Shown: positions 11,030-21,860 of the stretch, in pieces | Position numbering within the stretch: position 1 is the first letter of the stretch | Layout: every line of letters starts with the position of its first letter | Assembly: GCF_007565055.1 (NCBI RefSeq) | Contig: NC_044552.1 | Coordinates: forward strand, 35,334,069 to 35,398,068 | Source: Rhinopithecus roxellana | Taxonomy: Eukaryota > Chordata > Mammalia > Primates > Cercopithecidae | Direction: 5' to 3' | DNA length: 64,000 nt | Notes under the pieces: generated by a model | What the model saw: only the letters and a program-made list of their open reading frames with translations | Databases searched by the model: none | Told to the model about the DNA's origin: nothing | Made by a program: the position numbers and the translations under genes

Positions 11030-11590
11030 TTCCCTGGCTTTGACATCTAACAGAAGTGGACTCGCATTCTGATGCTGCCACATTCAGGCCGGGTGACCAT
11101 GGTCAATTTCCTTAACCCTTTTTGGGCCTCAGGTTCTCACCTCTAAAATGGGGGCAGGGCACTGCCAGGTGCAATAGCTTACGCCTATAATCCCAGCACT
11201 TTGGGAGGCCTAGGAGGGTGGATCATCTGAGGTCAGGAGTTCAAGACCAGCCTGGCCAACATGGTCAAACCTCGTTTCTACTAACTATACAAAAATTAGC
11301 TGGGCGTAGTGGTGTATGCTTGTAATCCCAGCTACTCTGGAGGCAGAAGTAGGAGCATCGCTTGAACCTGGGAAGCAGAGGTGAGCCGAGATCATGCCAC
11401 TGCACTCCAGCCTGGGTGACGGAGAGAGACTCCATCTTAAATAAATAAATAAATAAAATAGAGGCAAATTATAGTTCCTAAGACATAGGGTTGTTTTAAG
11501 GATTATTGTTTAAAAATGGAAGAGTTCCCAGGACATACCTGATATATTGTAATGGCTCAATAAATAGTGGTAGCAACTGTTGTTACCTGG
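11030..11590 (+). repeat. MIR SINE split by an Alu
   Basis: The 5' half (GGTGACCATGGTCAATTTCC, CTCTAAAATGGGGGCAGGG) stops at about 11,160. It resumes after the Alu with ACATAGGGTTGTTTTAAGGA and GGCTCAATAAATAGTGGTAG. The MIR is older than the Alu. Confidence 0.85.
11161..11460 (+). repeat. Alu (AluS-like)
   Basis: Full dimeric Alu from about CAGGTGCAATAGCTTACG to CTCCATCTT, with a (TAAA)n tail, inserted into the MIR. Confidence 0.93.
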
Positions 11591-11619
11591 ACAAAAAGCA
11601 CCCCAGGGCAGCAGGTGTG

Positions 11620-11800
11620 TCCACTCATTCCTTCTTTATTCCATCACTGGGCCCCTACTCCGTGCCAACTTCTGTGTTGAGCACCAGAGAAACAGAGGTA
11701 GAGAAAACAATTCCTGCCTCCAAGAATTCACAAACTGGTGGCAGCAAGAGACTTATAAACAGGTAAACGCATCACCGTGGTGCTGGGTAATATATACCAC
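11620..11800 (-). repeat. L2 LINE fragment
   Basis: Minus-strand L2 end: CACTCATTCC, ACTCCGTGCCAACTTCTGTG, then CTGCCTCCAAGAATTCACAA (the usual 'gccttcatggagctcaca' analogue). Confidence 0.7.
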
Positions 11801-12084
11801 AAAAGAAGTTATTATAGGAGCCCTGGGGAAATGGGACAACGAACTGCTCCTCGTTGGCTAATGTTACACCAGTAAAGCACTAATTGCCTATTCAGTATCT
11901 ACAAGGTGGCAAGGCCAGCTATCACCATGCCCATATCTACAGTTATAGCTCGCAAGAGGAGCAACTCAAGTCTTCTTCCAAGACAGGTAGAGGTTTACCT
12001 GAAGCCATGTGAGGGGCCCCCTTCCCCAGCTTCTAGGGCTCTGGACTGCCAGGGCTGGCCTGCAGAACCTGCAGACACAGGAAG

Positions 12085-12305
12085 GAGGGAAATGAGAGCT
12101 CACATTTACAAAGTGTCTCCTTCAAGCCAGGCATTGGGCTGTGTGTTTCAGCAGTAGGTCACATACTCCTTCTCACCACTTCTCTATCAACCAAGCATCA
12201 TTATACTCATTTTACAGGGGAGCAAATAGGCTCAGAGAGAGGATGAGACTTTCCTAAGGTCACACTGCTAGAAACTGGTGGAGCAAGATTCTAAGCTTCA
12301 TCTGT
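12085..12305 (-). repeat. MIR SINE
   Basis: Nearly full minus-strand MIR: CCAGGCATTGGGCTGTGTG, ACTCATTTTACAGGGGAGC, AGGTCACACTGCTAGAAAC. Confidence 0.85.
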
Positions 12306-12552
12306 CTGGCACCAAAATCCATTTATTTCCATTTCTAGTGCATCTCCAACTTTCCAGCCCCAACTCCATCGCTGCCCAAGTATCCTTAACATCAGGGGAG
12401 CTTGAACAAATACACAGGGAGGATGAGAGGGAGATTCTATAAGAAAAACAGCCTCCTACAAGTCCAAAACTTTTTTGATATCTTGTGTCTTATCTTAAAA
12501 GCCTATGAGCTTTGAATTTTACTCCATAGTATAACTATGTGTATTATAAATT
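12306..12552. other. Unassigned intergenic DNA
   Basis: A short AT-leaning stretch leading into the Alu target. Nothing recognised. Confidence 0.5.
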
Positions 12553-12562
12553 AAAACAATGT

Positions 12563-12873
12563 GTTTTTTTGTTTTTTTGTTTTTTTTTTTTTTTAGGCGG
12601 AGTCTCGCTCAGTTGCCCAGACTGGAGTGCAGTGGCCGGATCTCAGCTCACTGCAAGCTCCACCTCCCGGGTTTACGCCATTCTCCTGCCTCAGCCTCCC
12701 GAGTAGCTGGGACTACAGGCACCCACCACCTCACCTGGCTAGTTTTTGTATTTTTAGTAGAGGCGGGGTTTCACCGTGTTAGCCAAGATGGTCTCAATCT
12801 CCTGACCTCGTGATCCGCCCGTCTCGGCCTCCCAAAGTTCTGGGATTACAGGCTTGAGCCACCGTGCCCGGCC
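12563..12873 (-). repeat. Young Alu of the Old World monkey AluYR type
   Basis: Full-length minus-strand Alu with diagnostic GGCCGGATCTCAGCTC, GGGTTTACGCC, GGCTAGTTTTTG and GGCTTGAGCC. Flanked by a 10-base duplication AAAACAATGT at 12,553-12,562 and 12,874-12,883. The poly(T) head carries G interruptions. Confidence 0.93.
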
Positions 12874-13523
12874 AAAACAATGTTTTAAATGTAATTTTTA
12901 AATGTTCCTCAAAATCTTCAGATAAAATGGAAGCTCCAAGAGGTGTGTTAAGTTTATTTATTATACTGCTTTCTCTGTCCTCTGGGGTAGGAGGCAGGGA
13001 GGGAGAGAGAGGGTGTTGTCGTGGGCAGCCTTGTCTACTTTTGGTGACTACAACCCTTTCTTCACTGAACCCCTGCTCCTTTCTTCCATACAATCCTGTG
13101 GGGTTGCCAATTACAACTCCCCAGCTCCTCTGGCCTCAGGATGGGTCCGTGAGCCAGGTCTAGCCAATTGTCAAAAATAACTTTCTTAGACACCTGACTT
13201 GTCCAAAAGGTGGGCACATGACCCAAGCCAGGCCAATAGGAGCTCTTTGCTAAAATGTTATAGCTGGAGGGTGCTGGGAATAGCAAATCCTCTCTTTCTT
13301 CTGAGATGTGAGCATGAAATTGCTGCCATGCTCTTCTACCCACCTCTCCCTGCCCTCCAACGGATGAGAGAAGTCTTGACCTCCCTCTCCCTCTTCACGC
13401 CCCCACTGCAGTTAGAGAGGAAGATCAATTGCAATAGGAAAAACTAAACAATACAAAAAGATGAGGCTGTCACACACCAAAAAACATAGCCACCATACGA
13501 ATGAGATCAAGAAAGAATGCAAG

Positions 13524-13853
13524 AGGCGGGGTGCGGTGGCTCAGGCCTATAATCCCAGCACTTTGGGAGGCTGAGGCGGGCAGATCACGAGGTCAGGAGA
13601 TCGAGACCATTCTGGCTAACACAGTGAAACCCCGTCTCTACTAATAAAAAAAATACAAAAAGAAAAAAGAAAAAAAAAATTAGCCGGGCATGGTGGTGGG
13701 TGCCTGTAGTCCCAGCTACTTGGGAGGCTGAGGGAGGAGAATGGTGTGAACCCTGGAGGCGGAGGTTGCAGTGAGCCAAGATCACGCCACCGCACTGCAG
13801 CCTGGGCGACAGAGCAAGACTCCATCTCAAAAAAAAAAGAAAGAAAGAAAGAA
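13524..13853 (+). repeat. Alu, first of a same-target tandem pair
   Basis: Complete Alu with an A-rich insertion in the middle linker and a (GAAA)n tail. The target AAGAAAGAATGC lies directly upstream (13,509-13,520), recurs at its 3' end (13,854-13,865), and recurs after the next Alu. Confidence 0.93.
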
Positions 13854-13865
13854 AAGAAAGAATGC

Positions 13866-14176
13866 GGCCGGGCGCGGTGGCTCAAGCCTGTAATCCCAGC
13901 ACTTTGGGAGGCCGAGACGGGCGGATCACGAGGTCAGGAGATCAAGACCATCCTGGCTAACATGGTGAAACCCCGTCTCTACTAAAAAAAAAATACAAAA
14001 AACTAGCCGGGCGAGGTGGCGGGCGCCTGTAGTCCCAGCTACTCGGGAGGCTGAGGCAGGAGAATGGCGTAAACCCGGGAGGCGGAGCTTGCAGTGAGCT
14101 GAGATCTGGCCACTGCACTCCAGCCTGGGCGACAGAGCGAGACTCTGTCTCAAAAAAAAAAAAAAAAAAAAAAAGA
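13866..14176 (+). repeat. Young AluYR-type Alu, second of a tandem pair
   Basis: Starts exactly GGCCGGGCGCGGTGGCTCAA. It carries AACTAGCCGGGCGAGGTGG, GGCGTAAACCCGGGAGG and GAGATCTGGCCACTGC, the Old World monkey diagnostic set. Flanked by AAGAAAGAATGC at 13,854-13,865 and 14,177-14,188. It inserted into the end of the preceding Alu or the regenerated target. Confidence 0.95.
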
Positions 14177-14283
14177 AAGAAAGAATGCAAGAGAAAGAGA
14201 AAAAGCTGAAGATATCTTTTGAAGCATGGCAGTCCCTAAACTTTGCCCCCTGCCCCAATGCATGTGCACGTACACGTGCACAG

Positions 14284-14305
14284 ACACACACACACACACA
14301 CACAC
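14284..14305. repeat. (CA)11 microsatellite
   Basis: Pure CA run preceded by imperfect ACGTGCACAGACA. Confidence 0.95.
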
Positions 14306-14400
14306 TCCTATCCTTCCCGGTTATTTAAGCCAATAAATCCCTTCCTTTTGCTTAAACCAGTTGGAGGTGAATTTCCATCACTTGGTCCCTGAGCAATATC

Positions 14401-14860
14401 TCCTGGCACACTCAGTCCTACTTAATAACTCCCATCTCCCAGCACACTACAGCCCAGAGAAGGAGCAAGGGCCCAACGGGGTTTGGAATTGGGGAACTCA
14501 AGTTGTATGTGGAGTAGGTGTCACATTCTCCTACCAGGAACCTCCCAAAGTTCTCACTCACAGAGCGTTGGGCTGGAAAGGACCTTGAGCAGAGGGCTGG
14601 CAGGGAATCTATCCCAACTAGCTCTCTGCTGCCTTCAAAGAAGCTTGACTCAGCCTTCTGCCTTGGAAACCCATCCCAGGACCTCCTGTCTAAGACACTG
14701 CAAATCTGTCCAGCTTAGTCAAACCTGTTTCATCTTCTCCTGCTCTAGTGGAAGCTGGACAATAGCCAATCCCTCCTCTCCTTTTCCGTTTCTTCGGAGG
14801 CTCAGCCCACTCTTTACTATTCTTTTGCCCCTGTTAGTGTAGGTTCACGCATGTTGTGTG
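14401..14860. other. Unassigned intergenic DNA
   Basis: Unique or too old to place. No gene evidence. Confidence 0.45.
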
Positions 14861-14865
14861 TACTA

Positions 14866-15085
14866 GGTACTGGCTAAGAGCGCAGGCTCTAGACAGATTG
14901 CCTGGGGTCAGTCCTGATTCTGTTCCTTCCTAGCTGTGAGACTTTCAGCAAGTTGCTTACCTTCTCTGTGCTTTGGTTTCCTCATCTTCAAAATGAAAAT
15001 GATTATATGAATTAATGTATATAGAGTGATTAGAACCATTCCTGGCACATAGTAAGTGCTCAATAAATATTCGTTATTATTATAT
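14866..15085 (+). repeat. Nearly full-length MIR
   Basis: Reads through the whole family: AAGAGCGCAGGCTCTAGACA, GTTGCTTACCTTCTCTGTGC, TCCTCATCTTCAAAATGAAA, GGCACATAGTAAGTGCTCAA, TAAATATTCGTTATTAT. Confidence 0.93.
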
Positions 15086-15119
15086 GTTAATGCTGTGTGT
15101 ATGTGTGTTCAGCCCCTCT

Positions 15120-15245
15120 CCCATCTGATTACGAGTTCTCTGAGGACAAGAAACATAGCTTATTCATCTTCAAAGGCCCAGGGCATCAAAGGGCTTGACA
15201 TAAGAGAGGAAGCTCAAAAAAAAATGTATGTTGACTGAATGAATG
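15120..15245 (+). repeat. L2 LINE 3' end
   Basis: ACGAGTTCTCTGAGGACAAG, CATAGCTTATTCATCTTC and a terminal GTTGACTGAATGAATGG match the L2 tail. Confidence 0.75.
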
Positions 15246-15469
15246 GTGAATTGGCTGAACACTTAGAGAATTTAAGTCCTGATTCCTGTCCTTAAGTCTC
15301 TCAATAGTCCCACATGGGTAGCCATCAATTCTGCCTACATCTGAACCCAGATGGGAGGTTTGTCAGGCAAAAAGGATCTTTTTGCAGAGCAACAAGAGAA
15401 GCAAGACCAACCAGCTCTGCTCTGTGTACACCCCTTAACAACATCCAAGGCTGTGTCACAATGCCACAC

Positions 15470-15605
15470 ATCGCTGTGAAGTAGACAGAGCAAGGGCAAT
15501 CCTTATCCCATCTTACAGATGAGTAAACTAAGGGTTAGAGCAGTGATGTGACTTTCCTAAAGACAGACACAGCTAGCTAGTGGCCCAGCTGAGGCCACAA
15601 CCCCA
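15470..15605 (-). repeat. MIR SINE
   Basis: Minus-strand MIR core: CCATCTTACAGATGAGTAAA, CTAAGGGTTAGAGCAG, then GACTTTCCTAAAGACAGACA. Confidence 0.8.
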
Positions 15606-16730
15606 TCACCAGACTTGATCAGATCTCTGTCAACCACATCCCAGCAGTCAAATGCTCCTTCCTTTTGCCCTCCTGCGGGGCCATGCAGCACCCACTACAA
15701 CCCCTTGGCCCACTGTGGTCTAGGCAAGAGCAGAAGAGCCCAAAAGCAGATGACTATCATCTTCCATTTATCTTGGTATCTATGACCACATCTTCCATAT
15801 GTCTCAATATTTGTATAGCCCAGTGGGAGGGTTGTAGAGAGTCCAGAAGTGAAGGCAACTCCAGAGCACACAATGGTCCATTGTGCCCCTGTATCCCCCT
15901 TCCCTTCACCACACCCAGCACACAGCGTCCTGTTTACCTGCCTCCAGGGCCTGGCTCCATCTCAGGTGCCACTCCAGCTGGGCCCACGCACAGGCATTGC
16001 CAAACCCTCTGCCCACGAGCCCTCGGCTTGGCAGTGATGCCCTTCTTGGGGATTCCCCCCAGCTTTTGTCCCACCCCCAGTCCCTTATACCCCAACACAG
16101 ACTCCTCCTCTTGGCTCATAGCACAGTACATGGCACACAGTAGGTTCTCTGGAAATGGTTCCCGACAATAAGTTGCTCCTTAGTGACGATCATAACCTCA
16201 GGCCCATCTGTCAAGGGGTTCTCCCAGCTTCGGAGGTGGGCGATGGCATTGTGAAGGAGGTGGGTTCCAGGGCTGAGTGTCAGCTAGACTTAGAAAAAGT
16301 TTCCTGTCCCTTTCCCTGAGACTGGGACTTTGCAGGGAGGGCAGCGTGGGAATACAGAGCCTGTCAATCTCTAGGGACAGAAGACCCATATTAGGCGCTG
16401 TCTTGGTCCAGCTGGGATGCCATTCTCCTATTCTCTCAGAAGTCAGAAGTCAAGGGTCAGGGCACCAGCAAGATCTTCAGGGACAGAAGTCCAGGCAAGA
16501 GGACAGATGGAGAGGTCTGCTCCTCGGGCCCAGATTGTGTTTGGGGGTCAAGAAGCTGGGTAGAGGTGGGAGGGGAAAGCTGCCCAGGAGAAAGTTAAGC
16601 ATCAGTTCATCCACATACTCTTCACACCCTGGGACAGAAGAAGAAGAGGAGTGAGAAAGAGAGGAAGATAGCTGAGGGGAGCAAGAAGGGAGAAAGATAG
16701 GGACACCACAGAGAATACCCAAGAGGCGAG
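15606..16730. other. Unassigned intergenic DNA
   Basis: Mixed unique sequence with an L2/MIR-like tail phrase near 16,115-16,150 (AGCACAGTACATGGCACACAG). The 168-residue frame from 15,665 has no recognised domain, a proline/serine-rich composition and no transcript signals; I do not call it. Confidence 0.45.
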
Positions 16731-17026
16731 GCCGGGGGCAGTGGCTCAAGCCTGTAATCTCAGCACTTTGGGAGGCCAAGGTGGGCGGACCACTGGAGGT
16801 CAGGAGTTCAACACCAGCCTGGCCAACATGGCAAAACCTTGTCTCCACTAAAAACACAAAAAATTAGCTGGGTGTGGAGGCATGCGCCTGTAAACCCAGC
16901 TACTCGGGAGACTGAGGCAGGAGAATCACTTGAACTCAGGAAGCAGAGGTTGCAGTGAGCTAAGATCATGCAACTGCACTCCCGCCTGGGTGACAGAGTG
17001 AGACTCCATCTCAAAAAAAAAAAAAA
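16731..17026 (+). repeat. Alu (AluS-like)
   Basis: Full dimer from GGCCGGGGGCAGTGGCTCAA to CTCCATCTC plus an A-tail of about 15. Confidence 0.95.
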
Positions 17027-17159
17027 ACCACAAAGAAAAGCCAGGAGACAGACGGGAAATGGAAGAGCAGAAAATCACACCTCCTTGTAAGCAGGCTCTA
17101 GGAAGGAAGATGAGGTTCCCCCAGCTGAAAGAAGAAGCAGATATCAACCACAAGCACTG

Positions 17160-17290
17160 CAGAGGAGCTTGGAGAGCATCCAGTCCAACCTACTCATTTT
17201 ATCTATAAGGAGTCCAAGGCCCAGAGAGGGACATGTCTTGCCTGGGGACACACAGCAAGTCAAGACTCAACCCAAACCAGAGTCACAGAA
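17160..17290 (-). repeat. MIR-like fragment
   Basis: TCATTTTATCTATAAGGAGT, CAAGGCCCAGAGAGGGACAT and ACACAGCAAGTCAAGAC are minus-strand MIR phrases, diverged. Confidence 0.6.
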
Positions 17291-17654
17291 TGATGGCTCT
17301 GGGCTAGAAGACATTTCTTGACTTTCTACCGAGCAGAGAAAATGGGGCTTCAGGGGGTCATACTCTGCTTGACTTTTGGAAATGTGGGAGCAAGAAGAAC
17401 AGCCATCAAGACCCACCCAGCCTATGGCCAGGTATCAGAACAAAGAAATGGAACATTCAGGCCCACTGCCCACAGCCTTGTCTACCTAATGGCACTTGAG
17501 CCAAGGTTTGATGGGCTTTCTCTTGTACCCATTGATTTATTCCACCACTTACTCTATGTGCCCAACACGGTGCCAGGCCCTCAAGTTGAGGAGGAGGACA
17601 AGAAGAGGGTGGCAAGAAGGCTACAAGCTAGTCTATTCGAATGCTTTGAAAGAT
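17291..17654. other. Unassigned DNA with an L2-like phrase
   Basis: CTCTATGTGCCCAACACGGT near 17,551 resembles the end region of L2 in minus orientation. The 112-residue plus-strand frame here is not supported as a gene. Confidence 0.45.
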
Positions 17655-17875
17655 AATTAAGTGGACAGTCATTCAGAGATCGCTGTATGCCAGCTGCTTG
17701 CCCCATATTACTATGTCAGAGACTCACAAGGCAGTTCCTATTGTTAGTCCTACTTTTTCAGATGATGACACTGAGGCTCAGAGAGACTAAGAGGCCCTAG
17801 ATCCTACAACTGATGTGGTAGAGCAAGAAGTTAAACCACACCGTTTGCTCTTAACCATTAGGCTGTACGGTCCCC
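17655..17875 (-). repeat. MIR SINE
   Basis: TTTCAGATGATGACACTGAG, GCTCAGAGAGACTAAGAGG, GTTTGCTCTTAACCATTAGG. Near full-length, minus strand. Confidence 0.85.
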
Positions 17876-17902
17876 CAGGATGGGCTTTAAGAGCTAGAGT
17901 GT

Positions 17903-18219
17903 GGCCGGGCGCGGTGGCTCAACGGCTGGGCGCGGTGGCTCAAGCCTGTAATCCCAGCACTTTGGGAGGCTGAGGCGGGTGGATCACGAGGTCAGGAAAT
18001 CGAGACCATCCTGACTAACACTGTGAAAACCCGTCTCTACTAAAAAATACAAAAAACTAGCCTGGCAAGGTGGCGGGCGCCTGTAGTCCCAGCTACTTGG
18101 GAGGCTGAGGCAGGAGAATGGCATGAACCCGGGGAACAGAGCTTGCAGTGAGCCGAGCTCACGCCACTGCACTCCAGCCTGGGGCACAGAGCAAGACTCC
18201 ATCTCAAAAAAAAAAAAAA
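17903..18219 (+). repeat. Young AluYR-type Alu with duplicated 5' end
   Basis: The first 20 bases (GGCCGGGCGCGGTGGCTCAA, 17,903-17,922) are repeated as GGCTGGGCGCGGTGGCTCAA (17,924-17,943), then the element continues normally to an A-tail. Flanked by perfect 13-base duplications AAGAGCTAGAGTG at 17,889-17,901 and 18,220-18,232, so the duplicated head was present at, or arose after, a normal insertion. It carries the AACTAGCC diagnostic base. Confidence 0.95.
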
Positions 18220-18273
18220 AAGAGCTAGAGTGATGAGGTTACCCCCACCACCCTGTGATCCATCACATCCTCT

Positions 18274-18320
<47 letters not shown>

Positions 18321-18604
18321 TTTTTTGAGACAGAGTCTCACTCTGTCATCCAGGCTGGAGTGCAGTGGCATGATCTCGGCTCACTGCAACCTCCTCCTCC
18401 TGGGTTCAAGCAACTCTCTGCCTCAGCCTCCGGAGTGGCCGGGATTATAGGCACCCGCTACCACACTCGGCTAATTTTTGTATTTTTAGTAGAGATGGGG
18501 TTTCACTATCTTGGGCAGGCTAGTCTTGAACACCTGATCTCGTGATCTGCCCACCTCGGCCTCCCAGAGTGTTGGGATTACAGGTGTGAGCCACTGCACC
18601 CGGC
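18274..18604 (-). repeat. Alu with a long (TTTA)n tail
   Basis: Minus-strand Alu whose tail is about 12 TTTA units (18,275-18,322), followed by GAGACAGAGTCTCACTCTGT to CACTGCACCCGGCC. Confidence 0.95.
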
Positions 18605-18639
18605 CCACACTCCTTCTATCCCAGCCAAGGTGAGTCAGT

Positions 18640-18840
18640 CCCTCCTCTGAGGCTTTTATAAATGCCTTCCATGGCCCCTGATTTTTGGCCTTGTCTTGGA
18701 ATTAATTGTTGGCATGTCTGTCTCCCTGGCAAGTTGGAGGGCAGACATGACCTTTGCTCAGCCCCTGACCCCCCAGTGCCTAGAACAGTATCTGGCATAC
18801 CGCAGGTGCTCAATGACTGGTTATGGAAAGAGTATAGCTG
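18640..18840 (+). repeat. L2 LINE 3' end
   Basis: GTTGGAGGGCAGACATGACC, CCAGTGCCTAGAACAGTATC, TGGCATACCGCAGGTGCTCA ATGACTGG. A similar weaker tail occurs at 18,935-18,985. Confidence 0.75.
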
Positions 18841-18989
18841 GGTAATATAGTATCCCCATATGAACAGAAAATAAAGCCCAGTAGAGGCTTAGGCCCACAG
18901 GAGGGGCAGGAAGAGAGTTTTATTAGTCTCCAAATGTCCTGAGTCTAGCACACTGCCTGGAATATACTAAGTACTCATAAGTGCCCTTT

Positions 18990-20140
18990 GGAGTGAGTAT
19001 GGAGAGTGCTCCAGATATGAGGCTTCCATGGGCCTGGGGGATGGACTCAGGAGGTTTGAGACTGCATTTGGATTGCAGCCAGAACTCAGGGCCCCTCCTC
19101 AAGAAGTTTGAGGCCCAGCCAGACCACCATGAGAGTCTGCAAAGGACTGGGGTTCAGGGTACTGGGGGCCTCTTTTAGGAGTGCAGGCTGTTCCTGTGGA
19201 CTCTGCCAGGGCTGGGAGCTGGGAGCTGGGGGGTGGGCTGGATCAGAGTGAACAGGAGCAGGCAGGCTGGAGTTGGGACACATTCTCCAGCCTCTTCTGC
19301 TTGCAGGTGCCTGAGGACACCTTCAAACCTCCGCTCCCTTGTAAAACTTTTCCCAGCAAGAGGTAGAGGTAGGACAAAATGCTGTGCCTTGGGCTCCAAA
19401 GTTTAGGAGAGGAGCCATGGAGATGGACAGAGAGAGGTGAGGAGAGAGAGACCCAGGAGGCCTCTGGGAAGGGAAGGGAAGGTTGCTGAGGAAGGAAGTC
19501 TGCACTTGGGGCCAGCTCTGCCTCTGGCACCAGCCCCACTGGGCCAGGGTCCCAGGGATTTATTGACTAATCCTCAAGTGATACACTTTCCGTGATTTAT
19601 TCTCTCTCCCGCTTGCAATCTCACAAGATCCCATTGTCTCCGGACACTGCTGGCCAAGGGCCTCCACCTCGGGAGCTGCTGCCTCTCATCCACTTCCGGG
19701 GGGAATGGACGCTACCTACCACCGAGCACCACGACCCTCCCCTGCCCTCTCCAGGCCTAAGAGTCAAGCTGCCAGGCCACCAGGCAGTGCCAGGTACGAG
19801 GATGGCAGCACCTAGCCAACCCGCGGAGAAGGCGGTGAGCTGGGTGACCTCCTGAAGCTGCAGGAGTTTGCGCCGGCTGATGGCGTTGCTCCACCGAGTC
19901 TTGGGGGGAGGCAGCTGGCGGGTGAGGGCGTGGCTACCAAGGAAGTGGGTGTCGGGTACTGGGCGAGGGGACAGAGCTAGGTCACAGTCGAGGTTTTCAC
20001 TGACCCGAGTGGGTGGGGGTAAAGGGAATTCGTAAAAAGTTTCTTTCTTCATTAATGGCCTTTTTTCCCTATCCGAAAGCCTGGGCGCGGGAGGGAGCGA
20101 AGACGGGCGGGGGCAGGGCAGGCCCTCCGCAAGTGACACT
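18990..20140. other. Unique DNA leading into the CpG-rich zone
   Basis: No interspersed repeats seen. GC content and CpG frequency rise from about 19,640. The 172-residue minus-strand frame 19,621-20,139 is GC-driven, with no recognised domain. Part of this block may belong to the regulatory unit at 20-22 kb. Confidence 0.45.
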
Positions 20141-20640
20141 TAATTCCCGGTCTGGACTGGGCCGGCGCTTGAAAGCAACTAAATTAGCAAAACAGAAGTC
20201 AACTGTCGATTGCTTCATTGGAGGATTAAGTGTGATAAATGGGGGGTTTGTTCGCTCTCCCGTCCAGATGTTGTGTCTAAGTAAGGGTCTTTTCAAAAAA
20301 AAGTTTTTTTACATTCTTGGCCCAGGGCCCATATATATTTTGGATACTGCTGGGAGTATATAATATCATTGGAAAATGATGCGGTCTGCTAACCTTTTAA
20401 ATAACATTTCCTCCCTCCTCTATTTTCTAATAGTTTGTTTTTCTTTCCATGTTTGCCTTTTATTGGGGGAAATTTTTTTTGGAAATTAATGAGGCTCAAG
20501 TTTGGAGACCAAAATAAAAAAGGGGTGGGGGAGTGTGAGAGGTGGATGGGGTGTGGAATGAAGCTGAGTGGGGGGAGGGCTATTCTGTGTCTTTTAAAGC
20601 GCTCCTGGTTTGATTTTTTTTTCCTTCTTCTTTTAATTTT
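20141..20640. promoter_or_regulatory. Strong candidate conserved enhancer beside a CpG island
   Basis: Repeat-free, AT-rich block abutting a CpG island. Legible words: AACTAAATTAGCAAAAC, GGAGGATTAAGTGTG (GGATTA, OTX/PITX-type), TGATAAATGG (fits TGATNNAT of PBX-HOX sites), CCATATATATTTTGG (CArG-like but too long for a canonical box), and GGAAATTAATGAGGC. The lack of degraded repeats over 500 bases is itself suggestive. Conservation is untested. Confidence 0.5.
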
Positions 20641-21075
20641 CTCTGCCGAGGCTGCCGCGGCCCTCCGGCGGGGCTGCGTGGTGGCGCGCGCGGGCAGGGC
20701 GCCCGGGACTCTCCGCCGCGCCCGGCGCCCGCTCGCCCTGCCCGGGCCGTGGGGCTGCGCGCCGCTGGCCTCCGGGAAGAACCTGCCATTCCCCTCGCAG
20801 CCGGGCCCGACGTGAGAGGGGGTGGGGGTGGGGGCGCCTCCTTCCTGAGTGAAACCTACGGAATCCGGCAGGAATTCGGGCCTCCCAGATTTAAGAAAAC
20901 AAACAAAGGAAAGATTGTCAGAGAGGGGCCGCCAAGAGCCGCCGGGCCGCCGCACTGCCCTCCGCTCTCACCCCTGGGGCGCCCGGGCCTCCCGGCGGGG
21001 GCGGAACGCGAGGCTGGGGGGCTCCCCCGGGTGGTCCCCGGTGGGCTTCCCTGCCCTGGGTCTTGACTAACCTGT
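20641..21075. promoter_or_regulatory. CpG island 1
   Basis: High GC and dense CpG (for example GTGGTGGCGCGCGCGGGC near 20,680), continuing to about 21,070 with a dip around 20,870-20,920. It may be an alternative or lncRNA promoter, or a CpG-rich enhancer. No convincing first exon or coding start can be selected. Confidence 0.7.
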
Positions 21076-21860
21076 GTTGAGTCATCCTCCTGTCTCTAGA
21101 GCTAAAGAGACCCCAGGGCGCATGGGAAAGGAGGGTGCTGCCGAGGTGGCTGCCTGGGGACGGGCCCTACAGAGGTCATTCGGGGCATCCCCTGCCTCTA
21201 GGCAAATCCCCACGGAGTCCCATTCCGCACCCTCCCACAGCGTCCAAGGCGAACCCCTGTCTCCAAGCCCAGGCTTGGGAGTGAAATCTCGACGGCTCAG
21301 GTTCCTTCTCTACGCAGTCCCCCAGCCAGACTAGGAATGGATCACCGCGCGGGTGGGCTCAGTTCCCGGCTTCGCCTGGGTCTAGGAAGAATGATAAAAA
21401 GTGAGAATGTAAAAGGAGGAGATACTATAAAACAAAAGGGGTTAGACACCTATAAGGCAGCAGGGACCCGGTGGTAAACATGCGGGTCTCCTGTGCTCCC
21501 ACCGCTTGCGTTCTTCCCTGCCGCGTCCACGTTCATTTCCTTCTCGTTATCTTGGTCTCTCCTGATTCTGTTCTCGTGTCAGTCTGCCCTGCCTCTGTTT
21601 CTCCAACTCTCTGTGGTCTCTCTCCCTCTCTGCCTTCTCTGTCTCCTTAATCTGAATATGGCTTAGTGCTTCTGGCTTTCTCTTTGTCTCTGAAGCTATC
21701 CTCCTTCGTGTTTCTCTGTCTCAGAGCTGTCTCGTGGCCTGTCTCACTGTGTCTTCTTCTCTCCTCCTCTTCCTCCTCCTCTCCTCTCTTCTCTCTCTCT
21801 CCCTCTTTCGTCCCCCAACCCCCCTCCCCCCACCATTCCTCTCCATCTCTCCACCCTGCC
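21076..21860. other. Unique DNA and a polypyrimidine tract
   Basis: 21,076-21,530 is unique, with ATAAAAAGTGAGAATGTAAA near 21,395. About 21,530-21,860 is strongly C/T-rich on the plus strand (CTCCTCCTCTTCCTCCTCC near 21,763), giving Arg/Glu-rich minus-strand frames that are not genes. Confidence 0.6.

Larger units (their letters stand above)
13110..14400 (+). repeat. Old unassigned interspersed repeat split by two Alus
   Basis: Phrases GTGGGCACATGACCCAAGCC (about 13,211) and, after the Alus, TTTAAGCCAATAAATCCC with TTGCTTAAACCAGTTGGAG (about 14,325-14,365) are familiar from old interspersed repeats. I cannot assign the family with confidence. Confidence 0.4.

Noticed and set aside
12559..12813. 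Frames with the recurring peptide text of Alu translations (here and at about 13,900, 24,000, 38,300, 50,100)
   Set aside because: Classic conceptual translations of Alu elements.
20331..20345. CArG box near CCATATATATTTTGG
   Set aside because: The A/T core is too long for the CC(A/T)6GG consensus, so SRF binding is not claimed.
20389..20955. 188-residue minus-strand frame at CpG island 1
   Set aside because: Composition-driven; overlaps AT-rich enhancer-like DNA and GC-rich island in one frame without a coherent protein.
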